Shown piece by piece: positions 8,162-16,455 of a stretch of 64,000 nucleotides of DNA. Source of the stretch: Neolewinella persica DSM 23188. GTDB taxonomy: Bacteria; Bacteroidota; Bacteroidia; Chitinophagales; Saprospiraceae. Within the stretch, counting starts at the first letter, position 1, and every line of letters begins with the position of its first letter. The notes under the pieces were generated by a model that saw only the letters and a list, made by a program, of their open reading frames with translations, made no database searches and was not told where the DNA came from. The DNA lies in contig NZ_KB890413.1 in the NCBI RefSeq assembly GCF_000373105.1, forward strand, positions 255,399-319,398. The letters are read 5' to 3'. Position numbers and translations under genes: made by a program.

Positions 8162-9103
8162 TCACCCCAGATCCATGCTAGACAACACCGCCTGCGCTGC
8201 CCAGGTACGGTTGTTAGCCTGATCCAACACCAGCGAGCGGGGGCTGTCAATTACTCCATCGGACACTACTACGTTGCGCCGAACGGGTAAGCAGTGCATA
8301 AAGTAGGCGTTGTTTGTCAGGGTCATTTTTGCCTCATCGATGATCCAGCCCGGGAGGTCTGCCGTAGCGCCGTAATCAGTATACGAAGACCAGTTTTTGG
8401 CGTAGATGAAGTCGGCACCACGAAAAGCAGTAGCCTGATCATGCACAACCGTAGCTCCAGCGGTAAACTCGGGAGCCAAATCGAAGCCCTCAGGGTTACA
8501 AATGGTAAGATCCACCTTACCCCAGGCGATCATCCACTCCGCAAAGCTATTGGCCACCGCTTGCGGCAAACGGCGCGGGTGCGGTGCCCAGGTCAGGACG
8601 ACCTTGGGGCGAGGACGATTACTTTTTTCAGAAATGGTCAGGCAATCTGCCAAACTCTGCAACGGATGGCGGGTAGCACTTTCCAAACTGACCACCGGTA
8701 CCGTAGCATATTTCACAAATGCTTTCATCACCTTATCGGCGTAGTCGCCCGCCTTATCCGTCAGGGAAGGAAAAGACCGTACGCAGAGAATATCACAGTA
8801 CTGGCTCAGTACTCCGGCTGCTTCGCGGACGTGTTCCGCCGTATCCAGGTTCATCACTGCTCCTTCTTCAAACTCGATGTTCCACCCTCCGGAAGCATCA
8901 TAGGTGATTACTTCAAATCCCAAATTAATGCCTGCTTTTTCAGTACTGATACGGGTTCGCAGGCTGGGGTTGAAGAATAGATTGATGATGGTCTTACCGT
9001 AACCGACGTCCTCCATATCCAATGGCTTTCGTTTATGCCGTTGGGCACGGTCGACGAGTTCTTCGATGGAGGGGGCGTCTTGAGCGGATAGGAATTGGCG
9101 CAT
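8162..9103 (-). CDS. argF': N-acetyl- or N-succinylornithine carbamoyltransferase (ArgF')
   Basis: 313 residues from Met at 9103 (MRQFLSAQD). An upstream in-frame ATG at 9160 would only add residues encoded by a TTGGTGCTATTGG-type repeat, so it is rejected. The carbamoyl-phosphate motif FFNPSLRTRIS and the YFMHCLPVRRN motif are present. Bacteroidota use this acylated-ornithine variant in arginine synthesis; N-succinylornithine is the substrate in Bacteroides, N-acetylornithine in xanthomonads, and I cannot tell which applies. Carbamoyl phosphate plus acylornithine gives acylcitrulline in the cytoplasm. Confidence 0.9.
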   Translation of the reverse strand: MRQFLSAQDAPSIEELVDRAQRHKRKPLDMEDVGYGKTIINLFFNPSLRTRISTEKAGINLGFEVITYDASGGWNIEFEEGAVMNLDTAEHVREAAGVLSQYCDILCVRSFPSLTDKAGDYADKVMKAFVKYATVPVVSLESATRHPLQSLADCLTISEKSNRPRPKVVLTWAPHPRRLPQAVANSFAEWMIAWGKVDLTICNPEGFDLAPEFTAGATVVHDQATAFRGADFIYAKNWSSYTDYGATADLPGWIIDEAKMTLTNNAYFMHCLPVRRNVVVSDGVIDSPRSLVLDQANNRTWAAQAVLSSMDLG

Positions 9104-9111
9104 TGTGTGGA

Positions 9112-9165
9112 GTGTTGGTGCTATTGGAGCTATTGGTCTGTTGGTGCTGTTGGTGAGCAAATTCT
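9112..9165. repeat. Single repeat arm of TATTGGTGCTGTTGG type
   Basis: Degenerate 7-9-base words (TGTTGGTGC, TATTGGAGC, TATTGGTCTG) just upstream of argF'. The same words form the arms of the hairpin at 10656-10713, but here no inverted partner is seen. Confidence 0.55.
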
Positions 9166-9176
9166 ATTCGAATTCA

Positions 9177-10625
9177 TTAATTCAGTCGCCAAAAGTAAGG
9201 GGTAAACAGGACCAGCACGGTAAATATTTCCAAGCGACCCACAATCATGACGAAGCTCAGGAAAAGTTTTACGTGAGCGGGTAGCCAGGCGAAGTTGTCG
9301 ACCGGGCCAACCCCGCCGATGCCTGGGCCGACGTTGCCGAGACTGGTGGCCATGGCGCCGATGGCCGTCATAAAGTCCAGTCCCATAGTTGCGAGGATAA
9401 TGGAACCGAAAACGAATACCAGCAAATAAAGCAGAAGGAAGTTGAAGATATGCGTGATGATTCGTCCGGGGACTACCTGATCGTTTATCCGCAGGGGAAC
9501 GATGGCGGAAGGGTGAATGATCCGCTTAAATTCGAGGTAGCTGTTTTTAAAAAACACCAGGTGGCGGATCAGTTTGATCCCGCCTGAGGTAGATCCTGCA
9601 CAAGCCCCTATTGAGAGTAAGACAAAGAAAACCAGGGTCAGATTGGTGCCCCAGCTGGTATAGTCTGCCGATACAAATCCGGTGGTGGTAATGAGGCTTA
9701 CAATTTGGAATAGGCTGTCGCGGAAAGACTGCTCCAGATCATTAGCCCCCGTGGCATAATACACCTGTATGGTGCAGAAAAGTGCCAACAACACGATCAG
9801 GCCGATGTAGGCTTTCAGTTCGTCGCTTTGCCATACCTCGGTCCATCTGCGCTTAAAACTCAGGTAGAGCACCGTATAATTTACGCCGGCAAAAAACATG
9901 AACAGAATGAGCAGGTACTGTACCGCAGGGCTGAAGGCGGCGGCGCTGGCGTTTCGGGTGCTGAAGCCTCCGGTGGCCATGGTTGTTAGGGCATGGTTGA
10001 TGGCTTCGTAGGGAGCGAGACCGAAGACCACCAATAGGAAACCAAGTAAGATCGTTAGCCCGACGTAGAGAAACCACAGCCGTTTGGCCGTTTCACTAAT
10101 GCGGGGGTGGAGTTTGTCGGAGGTCGGGCCAGGTGCCTCAGCTGCGAACAACTCAATACCGCCAATACCCAACAATGGGAAGATGGCTACCGTGAGGACG
10201 ATGATGCCCATCCCGCCAATCCACTGCGTCAGGCTGCGCCAGTAGAGCAATCCCCGCGGCTGCGCCTCAATGTCGGTTAAGACCGAAGCGCCGGTGGTCG
10301 TCATGCCAGAGACCGTCTCAAACAGGGCATCGGGCACCGACGGGATCATCCCGCTGTACAGATAGGGCAGCATTCCAGACAGCACCATCGCCAGCCAGCT
10401 CAGGGCCACGATGAGGTAACCCTCCCGTTTCCGGATGGGAATGCCTTTTGGATTCCTGACCAGGAACAAGCTTCCGCCGATCACGATGCTAGTCAGGCCG
10501 GAAAGGATTAGTGGCCGCCAGTCTTCATCATACCAGATGCTGAAGGGTACACCGGTCCACATCAATACGCCGACGATGCAGAGAAGGATACCGATGACGC
10601 GGGCTATGGGGCGGAAGTTGATCAC
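9177..10625 (-). CDS. trkH: Trk-type potassium uptake membrane subunit
   Basis: 482 residues, about ten hydrophobic segments. The four pore-loop filter sequences are all visible: MTTTGASVL, MATGGFSTR, ITTTGFVSA and TSLGNVGPG. It carries K+ (with H+ or Na+) across the inner membrane and is gated by TrkA. trkA lies upstream on the same strand, separated by about 95 bases that hold a perfect hairpin; the two form the uptake system. Confidence 0.96.
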   Translation of the reverse strand: MINFRPIARVIGILLCIVGVLMWTGVPFSIWYDEDWRPLILSGLTSIVIGGSLFLVRNPKGIPIRKREGYLIVALSWLAMVLSGMLPYLYSGMIPSVPDALFETVSGMTTTGASVLTDIEAQPRGLLYWRSLTQWIGGMGIIVLTVAIFPLLGIGGIELFAAEAPGPTSDKLHPRISETAKRLWFLYVGLTILLGFLLVVFGLAPYEAINHALTTMATGGFSTRNASAAAFSPAVQYLLILFMFFAGVNYTVLYLSFKRRWTEVWQSDELKAYIGLIVLLALFCTIQVYYATGANDLEQSFRDSLFQIVSLITTTGFVSADYTSWGTNLTLVFFVLLSIGACAGSTSGGIKLIRHLVFFKNSYLEFKRIIHPSAIVPLRINDQVVPGRIITHIFNFLLLYLLVFVFGSIILATMGLDFMTAIGAMATSLGNVGPGIGGVGPVDNFAWLPAHVKLFLSFVMIVGRLEIFTVLVLFTPYFWRLN

Positions 10626-10655
10626 TTGGTTGGTGCTGTTGGTCTATTGGTACTG

Positions 10656-10713
10656 TTGGTCATATTGGCGCTATTGGTACATGCCAATAGACCAATAGCG
10701 CCAATATGACCAA
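10656..10713. repeat. Perfect 23-base-pair hairpin between trkA and trkH
   Basis: 10656-10678 and 10691-10713 are exact reverse complements (core CATATTGGCGCTATTGG) with a 12-base loop that itself holds another CCAATAG. The preceding 30 bases continue the same words in direct orientation. No T run follows on either strand, so it is not a standard terminator; it could still stop or process the trkA-trkH transcript. Confidence 0.9.
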
Positions 10714-10719
10714 ATAAGT

Positions 10720-12060
10720 TTATCGAAAAAGTTCCTCCAGTCGCTTGATTGCCTTTGGGAGGGCAAATACGATCACTTTGTCCTCCAACTGCAACTGGGT
10801 GTCGCCCCGGGGAATGAGGGTCTGATCGCCCCGGATGACGCCGCCAATGAGGGCGGTATCCGGAAAGTGGAGGTCTTTGATTTTTCGCTTCGTCAGCTGG
10901 TTACTTTTCGTGATCACGTACTCGATCACTTCTGCATCTACCCCATGCAAACTGGTTATAGCCTGAACGGTTCCTTTACGGATGTAGCGAAAGATATTAT
11001 TCGCTGCCAGTAGCTTCTTATTGATCAGAGTATCCACGCCGATGTTTTGGCTGATGTGGATGTACTCTTTGTTCTCGACCTGGGCGATGGTCTTGTACAC
11101 GCCGTGGTTGCGGGCGGTAAGGCAGGAGATGATGTTGGTCTCGCTGTTGCCGGTCAGGGCAATGAAGGCATCCATTTTATCAAGCCCTTCCTCCTTCAGC
11201 AGCTCAATATTTGTATAATCCCCTTTGATGACCAGAACATTATTTAGCTGCTCATTTATTTCCTGACAACGCCGTTTGTTCTTTTCAATGATGGTAACAC
11301 TGTAGTTATCCTGCATCAGGCGGGCCGTGGAAATGGCAAGGTCCGTCCCACCCAAAATCATGGCATTTTTGACCTTCCGTTGTTTTTTGCCAACAAACTC
11401 TTCCACCAGCGCTAGTTTCTCCGGCTTGGTGATGAAGTAAATGTGGTCGTTGCGCTGCAACTGGGTGAAGCCTCGGGGAATGAGTGTTTTGTGGCCCCGC
11501 AGAATGGCGATCGGGTGCAGGTCTGCTTTTGTTTCCAGTTGAGAGATGTCGCTAAGGCGGACGCCGACCAGGGGGGAGTCGTCATCGAGTGTGATGCCGA
11601 GCAGGGAGAGCTTACCGTCTTCGAATTCGAAGATGTCAGTAAAAGAGCACTGCTTGATCAGCCGGACGATTTCCTCGGAAGCCAGTTGTCGGGGGCTGAT
11701 GATCTGATCAATACCCAGCGAGCAAATAGTCCCCATGTGCTCGTCGCACATGTACTCCTCATTATCGACCCGGGCAATGACGCTACGGCAGCCCAGTTTT
11801 TTACTGAAGATGGCTGCCATCATGTTCGTCTTTTCGGAGGTCGTGACGGCCAACATAAGATCAGCGTTGCTAACGCGGGCCCTCTGCAAAGTGGCGATGC
11901 TGGTGGCATCTCCTTTTACGGTTAGTACGTCCAGGTGGGAACCGGCATATTCCAATACTTCCTGATCGGTATCGATCAGCACGATGTTCTGGTTCTCGAT
12001 GGCCAGCAACTCCGCTAAATGAAAGCCGACGTCGCCAGCTCCGGCAATGACTATATTCAT
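10720..12060 (-). CDS. trkA: Trk potassium uptake regulatory subunit
   Basis: 446 residues with two RCK units. The first has IVIAGAGDVGFHLAELL at residue 3 (NAD-binding GxGxxG) followed by TrkA-C; the second starts near residue 233 (AMILGGTDLAISTARLM), with a less canonical glycine loop, followed by another TrkA-C. It binds NAD(H)/ATP and gates TrkH. Minus-strand promoter-like GACCTTTG (one mismatch to TANNTTTG) lies about 30 bases upstream, at 12089-12096. Confidence 0.96.
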   Translation of the reverse strand: MNIVIAGAGDVGFHLAELLAIENQNIVLIDTDQEVLEYAGSHLDVLTVKGDATSIATLQRARVSNADLMLAVTTSEKTNMMAAIFSKKLGCRSVIARVDNEEYMCDEHMGTICSLGIDQIISPRQLASEEIVRLIKQCSFTDIFEFEDGKLSLLGITLDDDSPLVGVRLSDISQLETKADLHPIAILRGHKTLIPRGFTQLQRNDHIYFITKPEKLALVEEFVGKKQRKVKNAMILGGTDLAISTARLMQDNYSVTIIEKNKRRCQEINEQLNNVLVIKGDYTNIELLKEEGLDKMDAFIALTGNSETNIISCLTARNHGVYKTIAQVENKEYIHISQNIGVDTLINKKLLAANNIFRYIRKGTVQAITSLHGVDAEVIEYVITKSNQLTKRKIKDLHFPDTALIGGVIRGDQTLIPRGDTQLQLEDKVIVFALPKAIKRLEELFR

Positions 12061-12130
12061 ACGATGGTGTCTTGTTTGCTAAGACGACGCAAAGGTCGGT
12101 AATGTTTAGGGAATAGTTGGCCTGCGGCCT

Positions 12131-12249
12131 GGTAGTGAGGAGTGGGTAGTTAGTAGTACTGCCGCTTTTGCCAGTTCGCTCCGCTCGTCAGGGGCTATGA
12201 AAGAAGTGAGCAAGCTCTTGCGGTAGCACTACCTTCCACCCACTACCAG
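12131..12249. repeat. Intergenic hairpin element, arms of GGTAGTGGGTAGT type
   Basis: Left arm starts GGTAGTGAGGAGTGGGTAGT, right arm ends CACCCACTACC. On the minus strand the interior reads GCTACCGCAAGAGCTTGCTCAC, matching the family core. It lies between divergent genes and is followed 7 bases later by the 18-base motif. Confidence 0.75.
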
Positions 12250-12256
12250 CTAATAA

Positions 12257-12274
12257 GGCGGGGCCGCAGGTGCA
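12257..12274 (-). repeat. 18-base dispersed motif (one mismatch, N=C)
   Basis: Plus strand GGCGGGGCCGCAGGTGCA, pointing at the HD-domain gene, whose start codon is 153 bases further on. Position 5 is G, as in the copies at 40222, 57480 and 61348. Confidence 0.8.
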
Positions 12275-12305
12275 GGGGAAGGCTTTTTTAAGGAGCAGGC
12301 ATTTT

Positions 12306-12358
12306 GTTCCCCGGTACTTGTGCCGGAACGTAGCCTACCGGCACAAGTACCGGGGAAC
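12306..12358. repeat. Perfect 21-base-pair inverted repeat upstream of the HD gene
   Basis: 12306-12326 and 12338-12358 are exact reverse complements (GTTCCCCGGTACTTGTGCCGG and its inverse is 21 bases long; key parts CCCCGGTACTTG and CAAGTACCGGGG) with an 11-base loop. No T run follows. A related half-site CCGGGGAACAAAAC occurs at 38805. It could be an operator or an RNA hairpin in the HD gene leader. Confidence 0.85.
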
Positions 12359-12427
12359 GAAACAACCTTAAAGCGCCTAACTCCGTATCTTGCCCCACCT
12401 CGAATCATCATAACCCGCTGCATCCCC

Positions 12428-13645
12428 ATGGAAAAAACCCACAAAATCCTCAACGACCCAGTCTACGGTTTCGTCAGTATTCCGTACGGGATCTTGTTTG
12501 ATTTGGTGGAGCATCCCTATTTCCAGCGCCTGCGCAGCATCAAGCAGGTCAGCCTGACGCACTACGTGTACCCCGGGGCCTTGCACACCCGGTTCCACCA
12601 TGCTCTTGGGGCACTGCACCTGATGGGCCAGGCGGTGGCCAGCCTGAAAAGTAAAGGCGTAAAAATCAACAAACGGGAAGCCGAGGCTGTCCACATTGCC
12701 ATCCTGCTACACGACATCGGTCACGGCCCTTTCTCCCACACCCTGGAGCATACCCTGATCGAAGCCCACCACGAAGAGCTCTCAGTTCATTTCATGGAGC
12801 GTCTGAATGACGAATTTGGCGGTAAGTTGGAGTTGGCCATCAAGATCTTCCGGGGCAAATACAAGAAACACTTTCTGCACCAGCTCGTCACCGGCCAGCT
12901 GGATATGGACCGGATGGATTACCTCAACCGCGACAGCTACTTCACCGGCGTAAGCGAAGGAGTGATCGGCTACGACCGGATCATCAAGATGCTGAACGTG
13001 GCCGATGATCGCCTGGTGGTAGAGCAAAAAGGCATTTACTCCGTAGAGCGCTTCCTCACCAGCCGGCGGATAATGTACTGGCAGGTATACCTCCACAAAA
13101 CGGTGGTGGCCGCCGAGCAAATGCTCATCCTCGTGCTGCAACGTGCCCGCGACCTGAGCCGGTCCGGCACCGAAGTGTGGGCACCACCCAGCCTCGAGTT
13201 TTTTCTGAAAAACCGGATCACCAGCGCAGACTTCCAGGTTCGCCGTAATCAGTTGCTCGACTGCTTCGCCGCCCTCGACGACACCGACATCACCTCCGCC
13301 GTCAAAGCCTGGCAGCAACACCCCGACCAACTGCTCGCCTACCTCAGTTACGGCCTCATCAACCGCCGGCTCTTCCGACTTGAATTCTCCAACGAGCCCT
13401 TCTCCGATGGTTATCTGGCCAGCATCCGCCAGTCGCTGGCCAAGCACCGAGACCTGCCCAGAGGTGCCGAGGCTTTCCTCATCAGCGGCGAGGAAAGCAA
13501 CAGTGCTTATACCCTTAATAAAGAGGAGATCATGGTATTGACCAAGTCCGGAGACGTCGTCCCCATGTCCAAAATCAGCGATTTTGGCATCGAACCACGG
13601 ACGTTTCGGAAGTATTTTGTTTGTTACCCTAAGGAGGTGGGGTGA
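12428..13645 (+). CDS. HD-superfamily phosphohydrolase (SAMHD1/dGTPase-like)
   Basis: 405 residues from Met at 12428 (MEKTHKILND); the open frame extends upstream through the palindrome at 12306, but that extension has no protein-like features. The metal site is visible as His57-His58 (TRFHHALG), His95-Asp96 (LLHDIGHGPFSHTLEH) and a later Asp (GQLDMDRMDYLNRD). This arrangement belongs to the dNTP triphosphohydrolase-like HD family; the substrate is unproven. The leader contains a hairpin element, an 18-base motif and a palindrome, which is heavy for one gene. Confidence 0.9.
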   Translation: MEKTHKILNDPVYGFVSIPYGILFDLVEHPYFQRLRSIKQVSLTHYVYPGALHTRFHHALGALHLMGQAVASLKSKGVKINKREAEAVHIAILLHDIGHGPFSHTLEHTLIEAHHEELSVHFMERLNDEFGGKLELAIKIFRGKYKKHFLHQLVTGQLDMDRMDYLNRDSYFTGVSEGVIGYDRIIKMLNVADDRLVVEQKGIYSVERFLTSRRIMYWQVYLHKTVVAAEQMLILVLQRARDLSRSGTEVWAPPSLEFFLKNRITSADFQVRRNQLLDCFAALDDTDITSAVKAWQQHPDQLLAYLSYGLINRRLFRLEFSNEPFSDGYLASIRQSLAKHRDLPRGAEAFLISGEESNSAYTLNKEEIMVLTKSGDVVPMSKISDFGIEPRTFRKYFVCYPKEVG

Positions 13646-13647
13646 GG

Positions 13648-13770
13648 GAGAGAATAATTAAAGGAGTGAATGGCTACCGCAAGTACCGTTCGCGACGCTG
13701 CGCTTGCTCACCTGGGCGAACAAGCGCAGCGCAGGGAGTGGAAACGGCGGGAGCTGTTCTCTTATTCACT
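13648..13770. repeat. Intergenic hairpin element, arms of GAGTGAATG type
   Basis: Left arm GAGAGAATAATTAAAGGAG plus GAATGGCTACCGC, right arm with the inverse GTTCTCTTATTCACTC. An inner perfect 10-base stem (GCTGCGCTTG 13697-13706 with 13721-13730) is present. It lies just after the HD gene. Confidence 0.72.
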
Positions 13771-13897
13771 CATTTCACTTTGCCAATAGGATCCTCCGCA
13801 TTCCCCTTTCCTCAATGCCTGAATGTCCTGAATGGTTATTCCAAATGAAACATCTCCTTAGTGCCTTAATGTCTTAGTGGTTATCCTTCTCCATTTC

Positions 13898-13905
13898 TAC
13901 CTTTG
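13898..13905 (+). promoter_or_regulatory. -7 promoter box TANNTTTG
   Basis: TACCTTTG 17 bases upstream of the start codon at 13923, implying a very short leader for the TrpF-like gene. Confidence 0.6.
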
Positions 13906-13922
13906 CGAAAAATAAGCAAGCC

Positions 13923-14564
13923 ATGCTAGCCACCAAAGTCCTTGCCTCCGGCATTACCCATCTGACCGACGCTCGTTATTTCGCAGCCTGGGAGGTGGAT
14001 TACCTCGCCTTCCCCATCGGTGAGGGCGTTGCCGAAGGCATCAGTTGGGATTACCTCAACGCCCTGCGCGAATGGGTGGAAGGGCCCACCATCGTAGCCG
14101 AACTTGGCCAGGTTGAAGATGGTGCCGCTACCGCGCAGCTGCTCCAACAACAGAACATTGGCACAGCCTTAATAACGTCCGCTGCACCTGCGGCCGCGCC
14201 CGAAAAATTGACCGAAGCGGGCATCGATGTCATCAGCCACGTCCCCGTTTCCGGCCACCAAAGCAGCGAAGACGTAGCGGAAGGCATCGCTAACCACCCT
14301 GAAGCGGCATTGGTTATTCTCGACTTTGAACAAGGCGGCATCACCTGGAATGACCTGGTGTCTGGCCACCCCTTCGGTCTGCCCGATCTTGACGCGCTCT
14401 TGCGCAGTCGCCCCTGTTTGTTGCAAATAAGCCTTGACGGAAACGACCCCATAGCGTTGAAGGACGCTCATCCCGTCTTCGGTTTTGCCGTTCGTGGCAG
14501 CAGCGAGGAAAAGGTGGGCTATAAGAGTTTTGACGACCTGGACGACTTGTTTGAGGGGTTGTAG
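13923..14564 (+). CDS. Divergent phosphoribosylanthranilate isomerase-like (TrpF-fold) protein
   Basis: 213 residues. The N-terminus KVLASGITHLTDARYFAAWEVDYLAFPIG aligns with the TrpF start (K-I-C-G-I-T...DAR...G-x-D-Y-L-G-F), and the sequence alternates strands and helices as a TIM barrel would. The catalytic Cys of the KICGI motif is replaced (KVLASGI), and I see no clear general-acid Asp, so tryptophan-pathway activity is doubtful. No other trp gene is nearby. A perfect 18-base motif at 14183-14200 encodes Ala-Ala-Pro-Ala-Ala-Ala-Pro in a loop. Likely a paralogue with another role; remote homology is inferred by eye. Confidence 0.65.
   Translation: MLATKVLASGITHLTDARYFAAWEVDYLAFPIGEGVAEGISWDYLNALREWVEGPTIVAELGQVEDGAATAQLLQQQNIGTALITSAAPAAAPEKLTEAGIDVISHVPVSGHQSSEDVAEGIANHPEAALVILDFEQGGITWNDLVSGHPFGLPDLDALLRSRPCLLQISLDGNDPIALKDAHPVFGFAVRGSSEEKVGYKSFDDLDDLFEGL
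14183..14200 (+). repeat. 18-base dispersed motif inside the TrpF-like gene, perfect (N=C)
   Basis: Plus strand TGCACCTGCGGCCGCGCC; in frame gives Ala-Pro-Ala-Ala-Ala-Pro. Confidence 0.85.
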
Positions 14565-14569
14565 GTTTT

Positions 14570-14754
14570 TGGTTAGTAGTCTGTAGTGGTTTGTGCTGCC
14601 GCAGGACGTAACTCGCTGCGCCCGGCTGCTACGCAGCTTTGTTTTCACAGAGGTTGCGCAGAGGGAGGCACGGAATACGCACAGAGGGGCCGAACGAACG
14701 AAGTGAGCATTCTCCCTTGCGGTAAAACTACCTGTTATTCACTACCCACTAATT
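14570..14754. repeat. Intergenic hairpin element, arms of GTAGTGG type
   Basis: Left arm TTAGTAGTCTGTAGTGGTTT, right arm CACTACCCACTAA. Minus strand interior shows TTACCGCAAGG then TGCTCACTTCGTTCGTTC, the family core. It lies between convergent genes and overlaps the 3' end of the DUF2237 gene. Confidence 0.7.
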
Positions 14755-15103
14755 TAGCTTCCAGTAAGCACTCAAAATCGATGTACTCCAATGCCTTCTG
14801 GTGCGTCGCCTCCAGCTTCACCGGCACAACTATGCCTGCATCCCAGGCCTCCTTCCAGCGCAGGGCGCACAGGCACCAACCATCGCCCGGGCGCAGGCCG
14901 GGAAATTGGTACTCGGGACGGGGGGTGGACAGGTCATTCCCACGGCTGCGGCTAAATGTCAGGAACTCCTCCGTCACAATGGCACAGACTACGTGGCGGC
15001 CGGTATCCGTTGGGCCGGTATTGCACACGCCGTCGCGGTAAAAACCGGTCATCGGATCGGTGCAGCAAGAGATTAGCGGGGTACCTAGTACGTTCTTTTC
15101 CAT
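14735..15103 (-). CDS. DUF2237 family protein
   Basis: 122 residues, full length for the family. Diagnostic stretches: KNVLGTPLISCCTDPMTGFYRDG at residue 3, HVVCAIVTEEFLTFS, GNDLSTPRPEYQFPGL and GDGWCLCALRW. The family is widespread, cytoplasmic and Cys-rich, without an assigned reaction. The start at 15103 gives the conserved N-terminus. It is divergent from the VOC gene at 15383, with a hairpin element between. Confidence 0.9.
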   Translation of the reverse strand: MEKNVLGTPLISCCTDPMTGFYRDGVCNTGPTDTGRHVVCAIVTEEFLTFSRSRGNDLSTPRPEYQFPGLRPGDGWCLCALRWKEAWDAGIVVPVKLEATHQKALEYIDFECLLEAKLVGSE

Positions 15104-15120
15104 TGGTCGTTTATCTGGGA

Positions 15121-15280
15121 ACAGGATTCTGTAATCAGTGTTTAGTAATCAGGTTACAGGTATCAGGGTTCAGGCTCGGAATTCAGGAGCAAGGGTTCAG
15201 GGCTTAAAAGCTATCCGTTCTGGATAATGAGCACTTAAACCTGAATGCTGAATCCTTCAACCTGATGCTTCAAGACTCAT
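15121..15280. repeat. Intergenic hairpin element, arms of ATCAGGTTTCAGG type
   Basis: Left half repeats AATCAGG, TATCAGGG, TTCAGG words; right half has the inverse CCTGAATGCTGAATCC and CAACCTGATGC. Pairing is imperfect. The 18-base motif follows after 2 bases. Confidence 0.65.
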
Positions 15281-15282
15281 TG

Positions 15283-15300
15283 GGCGCGGACGCAGGTGCA
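15283..15300 (-). repeat. 18-base dispersed motif, perfect (N=A)
   Basis: Plus strand GGCGCGGACGCAGGTGCA, 82 bases upstream of the VOC start codon and pointing toward it. Confidence 0.9.
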
Positions 15301-15382
15301 GGGGTAAGGGACAACAGGAGCAAGGTAGAAAAGGTCTCTTCAAATTCATAACTTGTCTCCACCTAACCTTAAAACCATCATC

Positions 15383-15793
15383 ATGAAACAAACCCTCGCC
15401 CGAATCGCCCTGGTTGTAGACAATTACGACGACGCCATTGATTTTTACGTCCGGAAGTTAAAGTTTGAGCTGGTGGAAGACACCTACCAGCCCGAACAGG
15501 ATAAAAGATGGGTCGTCGTCCGCCCGCCCGGATCCGATAACGGCGCGGCGCTGTTGCTGGCAGAAGGCCGGGGCGAAAAACAACGCGATTTCATCGGCAA
15601 TCAGGCTGGCGGCCGGGTTTTTCTTTTTCTGTTCACCGATGATTTTGAGCGGGACTACGCCAACCTGCTGGCCCATGAAATTGAGATCATCCGACCGCCA
15701 AATGACTTCCCCTACGGCCGCGTCGTCGTCTTTGCCGACCTGTATGGCAACCTGTGGGACTTGGTCGAGCCCAGTGAGACAGCGATACTTTAG
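15383..15793 (+). CDS. VOC family protein (glyoxalase-like)
   Basis: 136 residues from MKQTLARIALVVDNYDDAIDFY; the earlier in-frame ATG at 15353 lies outside the domain. Two beta-alpha-beta modules with FYVRKLKFELVED and ADLYGNLWDLVEP, where the terminal Asp/Glu is in the usual metal-ligand position. Substrate unknown. rbfA follows 80 bases downstream on the same strand. Confidence 0.88.
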   Translation: MKQTLARIALVVDNYDDAIDFYVRKLKFELVEDTYQPEQDKRWVVVRPPGSDNGAALLLAEGRGEKQRDFIGNQAGGRVFLFLFTDDFERDYANLLAHEIEIIRPPNDFPYGRVVVFADLYGNLWDLVEPSETAIL

Positions 15794-15873
15794 CTGGCCC
15801 CGTTCGCCGAGTTCCGGTTGTGCCTGCGCAACTCCCCCACCCTCCAAGACGTTATTTGACATAAATCCCCAAC

Positions 15874-16257
15874 ATGGAATCCAAAAGACAACGGCAGGTA
15901 GCCGAAATGATAAAGCGTAATTTTAGCATCGTCCTGCAGCAGGAAGGTTCTTATATCTACGGCGCCCAGCCATTAGTTACCGTCACGGAGGTGCACCCTA
16001 CCCCTGATCTTAGCCAATGCAAAATCTACGTCAGTATTTGGAATACCGACGATAAGCAGGCAGTCCTCATGCAGATGAATCAAGACCATCAGCGATTAAA
16101 GGCCGCCCTGGCGTACCGCGTTCGACGGCACATCCGCCGCATCCCCGACATTTCTTTTTTCATCGACGAAACGCTCGACGAAATGACCCGCGTAGAGACG
16201 ATGTTTGACCGGCTGTACGAGGATAAACAGATGCCTGATAGTGAGGAAGAGGGGTAG
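15874..16257 (+). CDS. rbfA: Ribosome-binding factor A
   Basis: 127 residues. KH-like fold protein that assists maturation of 16S rRNA 5' end on the 30S subunit. Seen: ESKRQRQVAEMIKRNFSIVLQQEG at the N-terminus, VTVTEVHPTPDLSQCKIYVSIW in the middle and LRHIRRIPDISFFIDETLDE-type C-terminal segment, all typical. It is not next to infB here (which lies at 40.4 kb). Followed by a hairpin element. Confidence 0.94.
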   Translation: MESKRQRQVAEMIKRNFSIVLQQEGSYIYGAQPLVTVTEVHPTPDLSQCKIYVSIWNTDDKQAVLMQMNQDHQRLKAALAYRVRRHIRRIPDISFFIDETLDEMTRVETMFDRLYEDKQMPDSEEEG

Positions 16258-16452
16258 TGTTCAGGAGTCAGTATTCAGGAATCAGCGGTCAGTATTCAGT
16301 ACTTAGGTTTCAGCCGTCAGTATTCAGGTGCCGGGGTTCAGTACCCGACATTTGTTTATTTTTAGAACTGTTCCATTCTTGGTTGCTGAATACTACAACC
16401 TAAGTCCTGATGTCTGCATCCTGAGAACTGATTATTAAAAACTGAATCCTAT
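16257..16452. repeat. Intergenic hairpin element, arms of AGTATTCAGG type
   Basis: Left half has TCAGTATTCAGG three times and ACTTAGGTTTCAG; right half carries the inverse CTGAATACTACAACCTAAGT. Same word class as the element at 15121, but no family core is obvious. Confidence 0.65.
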
Positions 16453-16455
16453 AAA

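Noticed and set aside
9104-9160. Upstream ATG of argF'
   Set aside because: The added residues come from a repeat arm and are not part of the enzyme family.
12782-13447. 221-codon frame antisense to the HD gene
   Set aside because: HD gene metal-site motifs are clear; antisense frame is without features.
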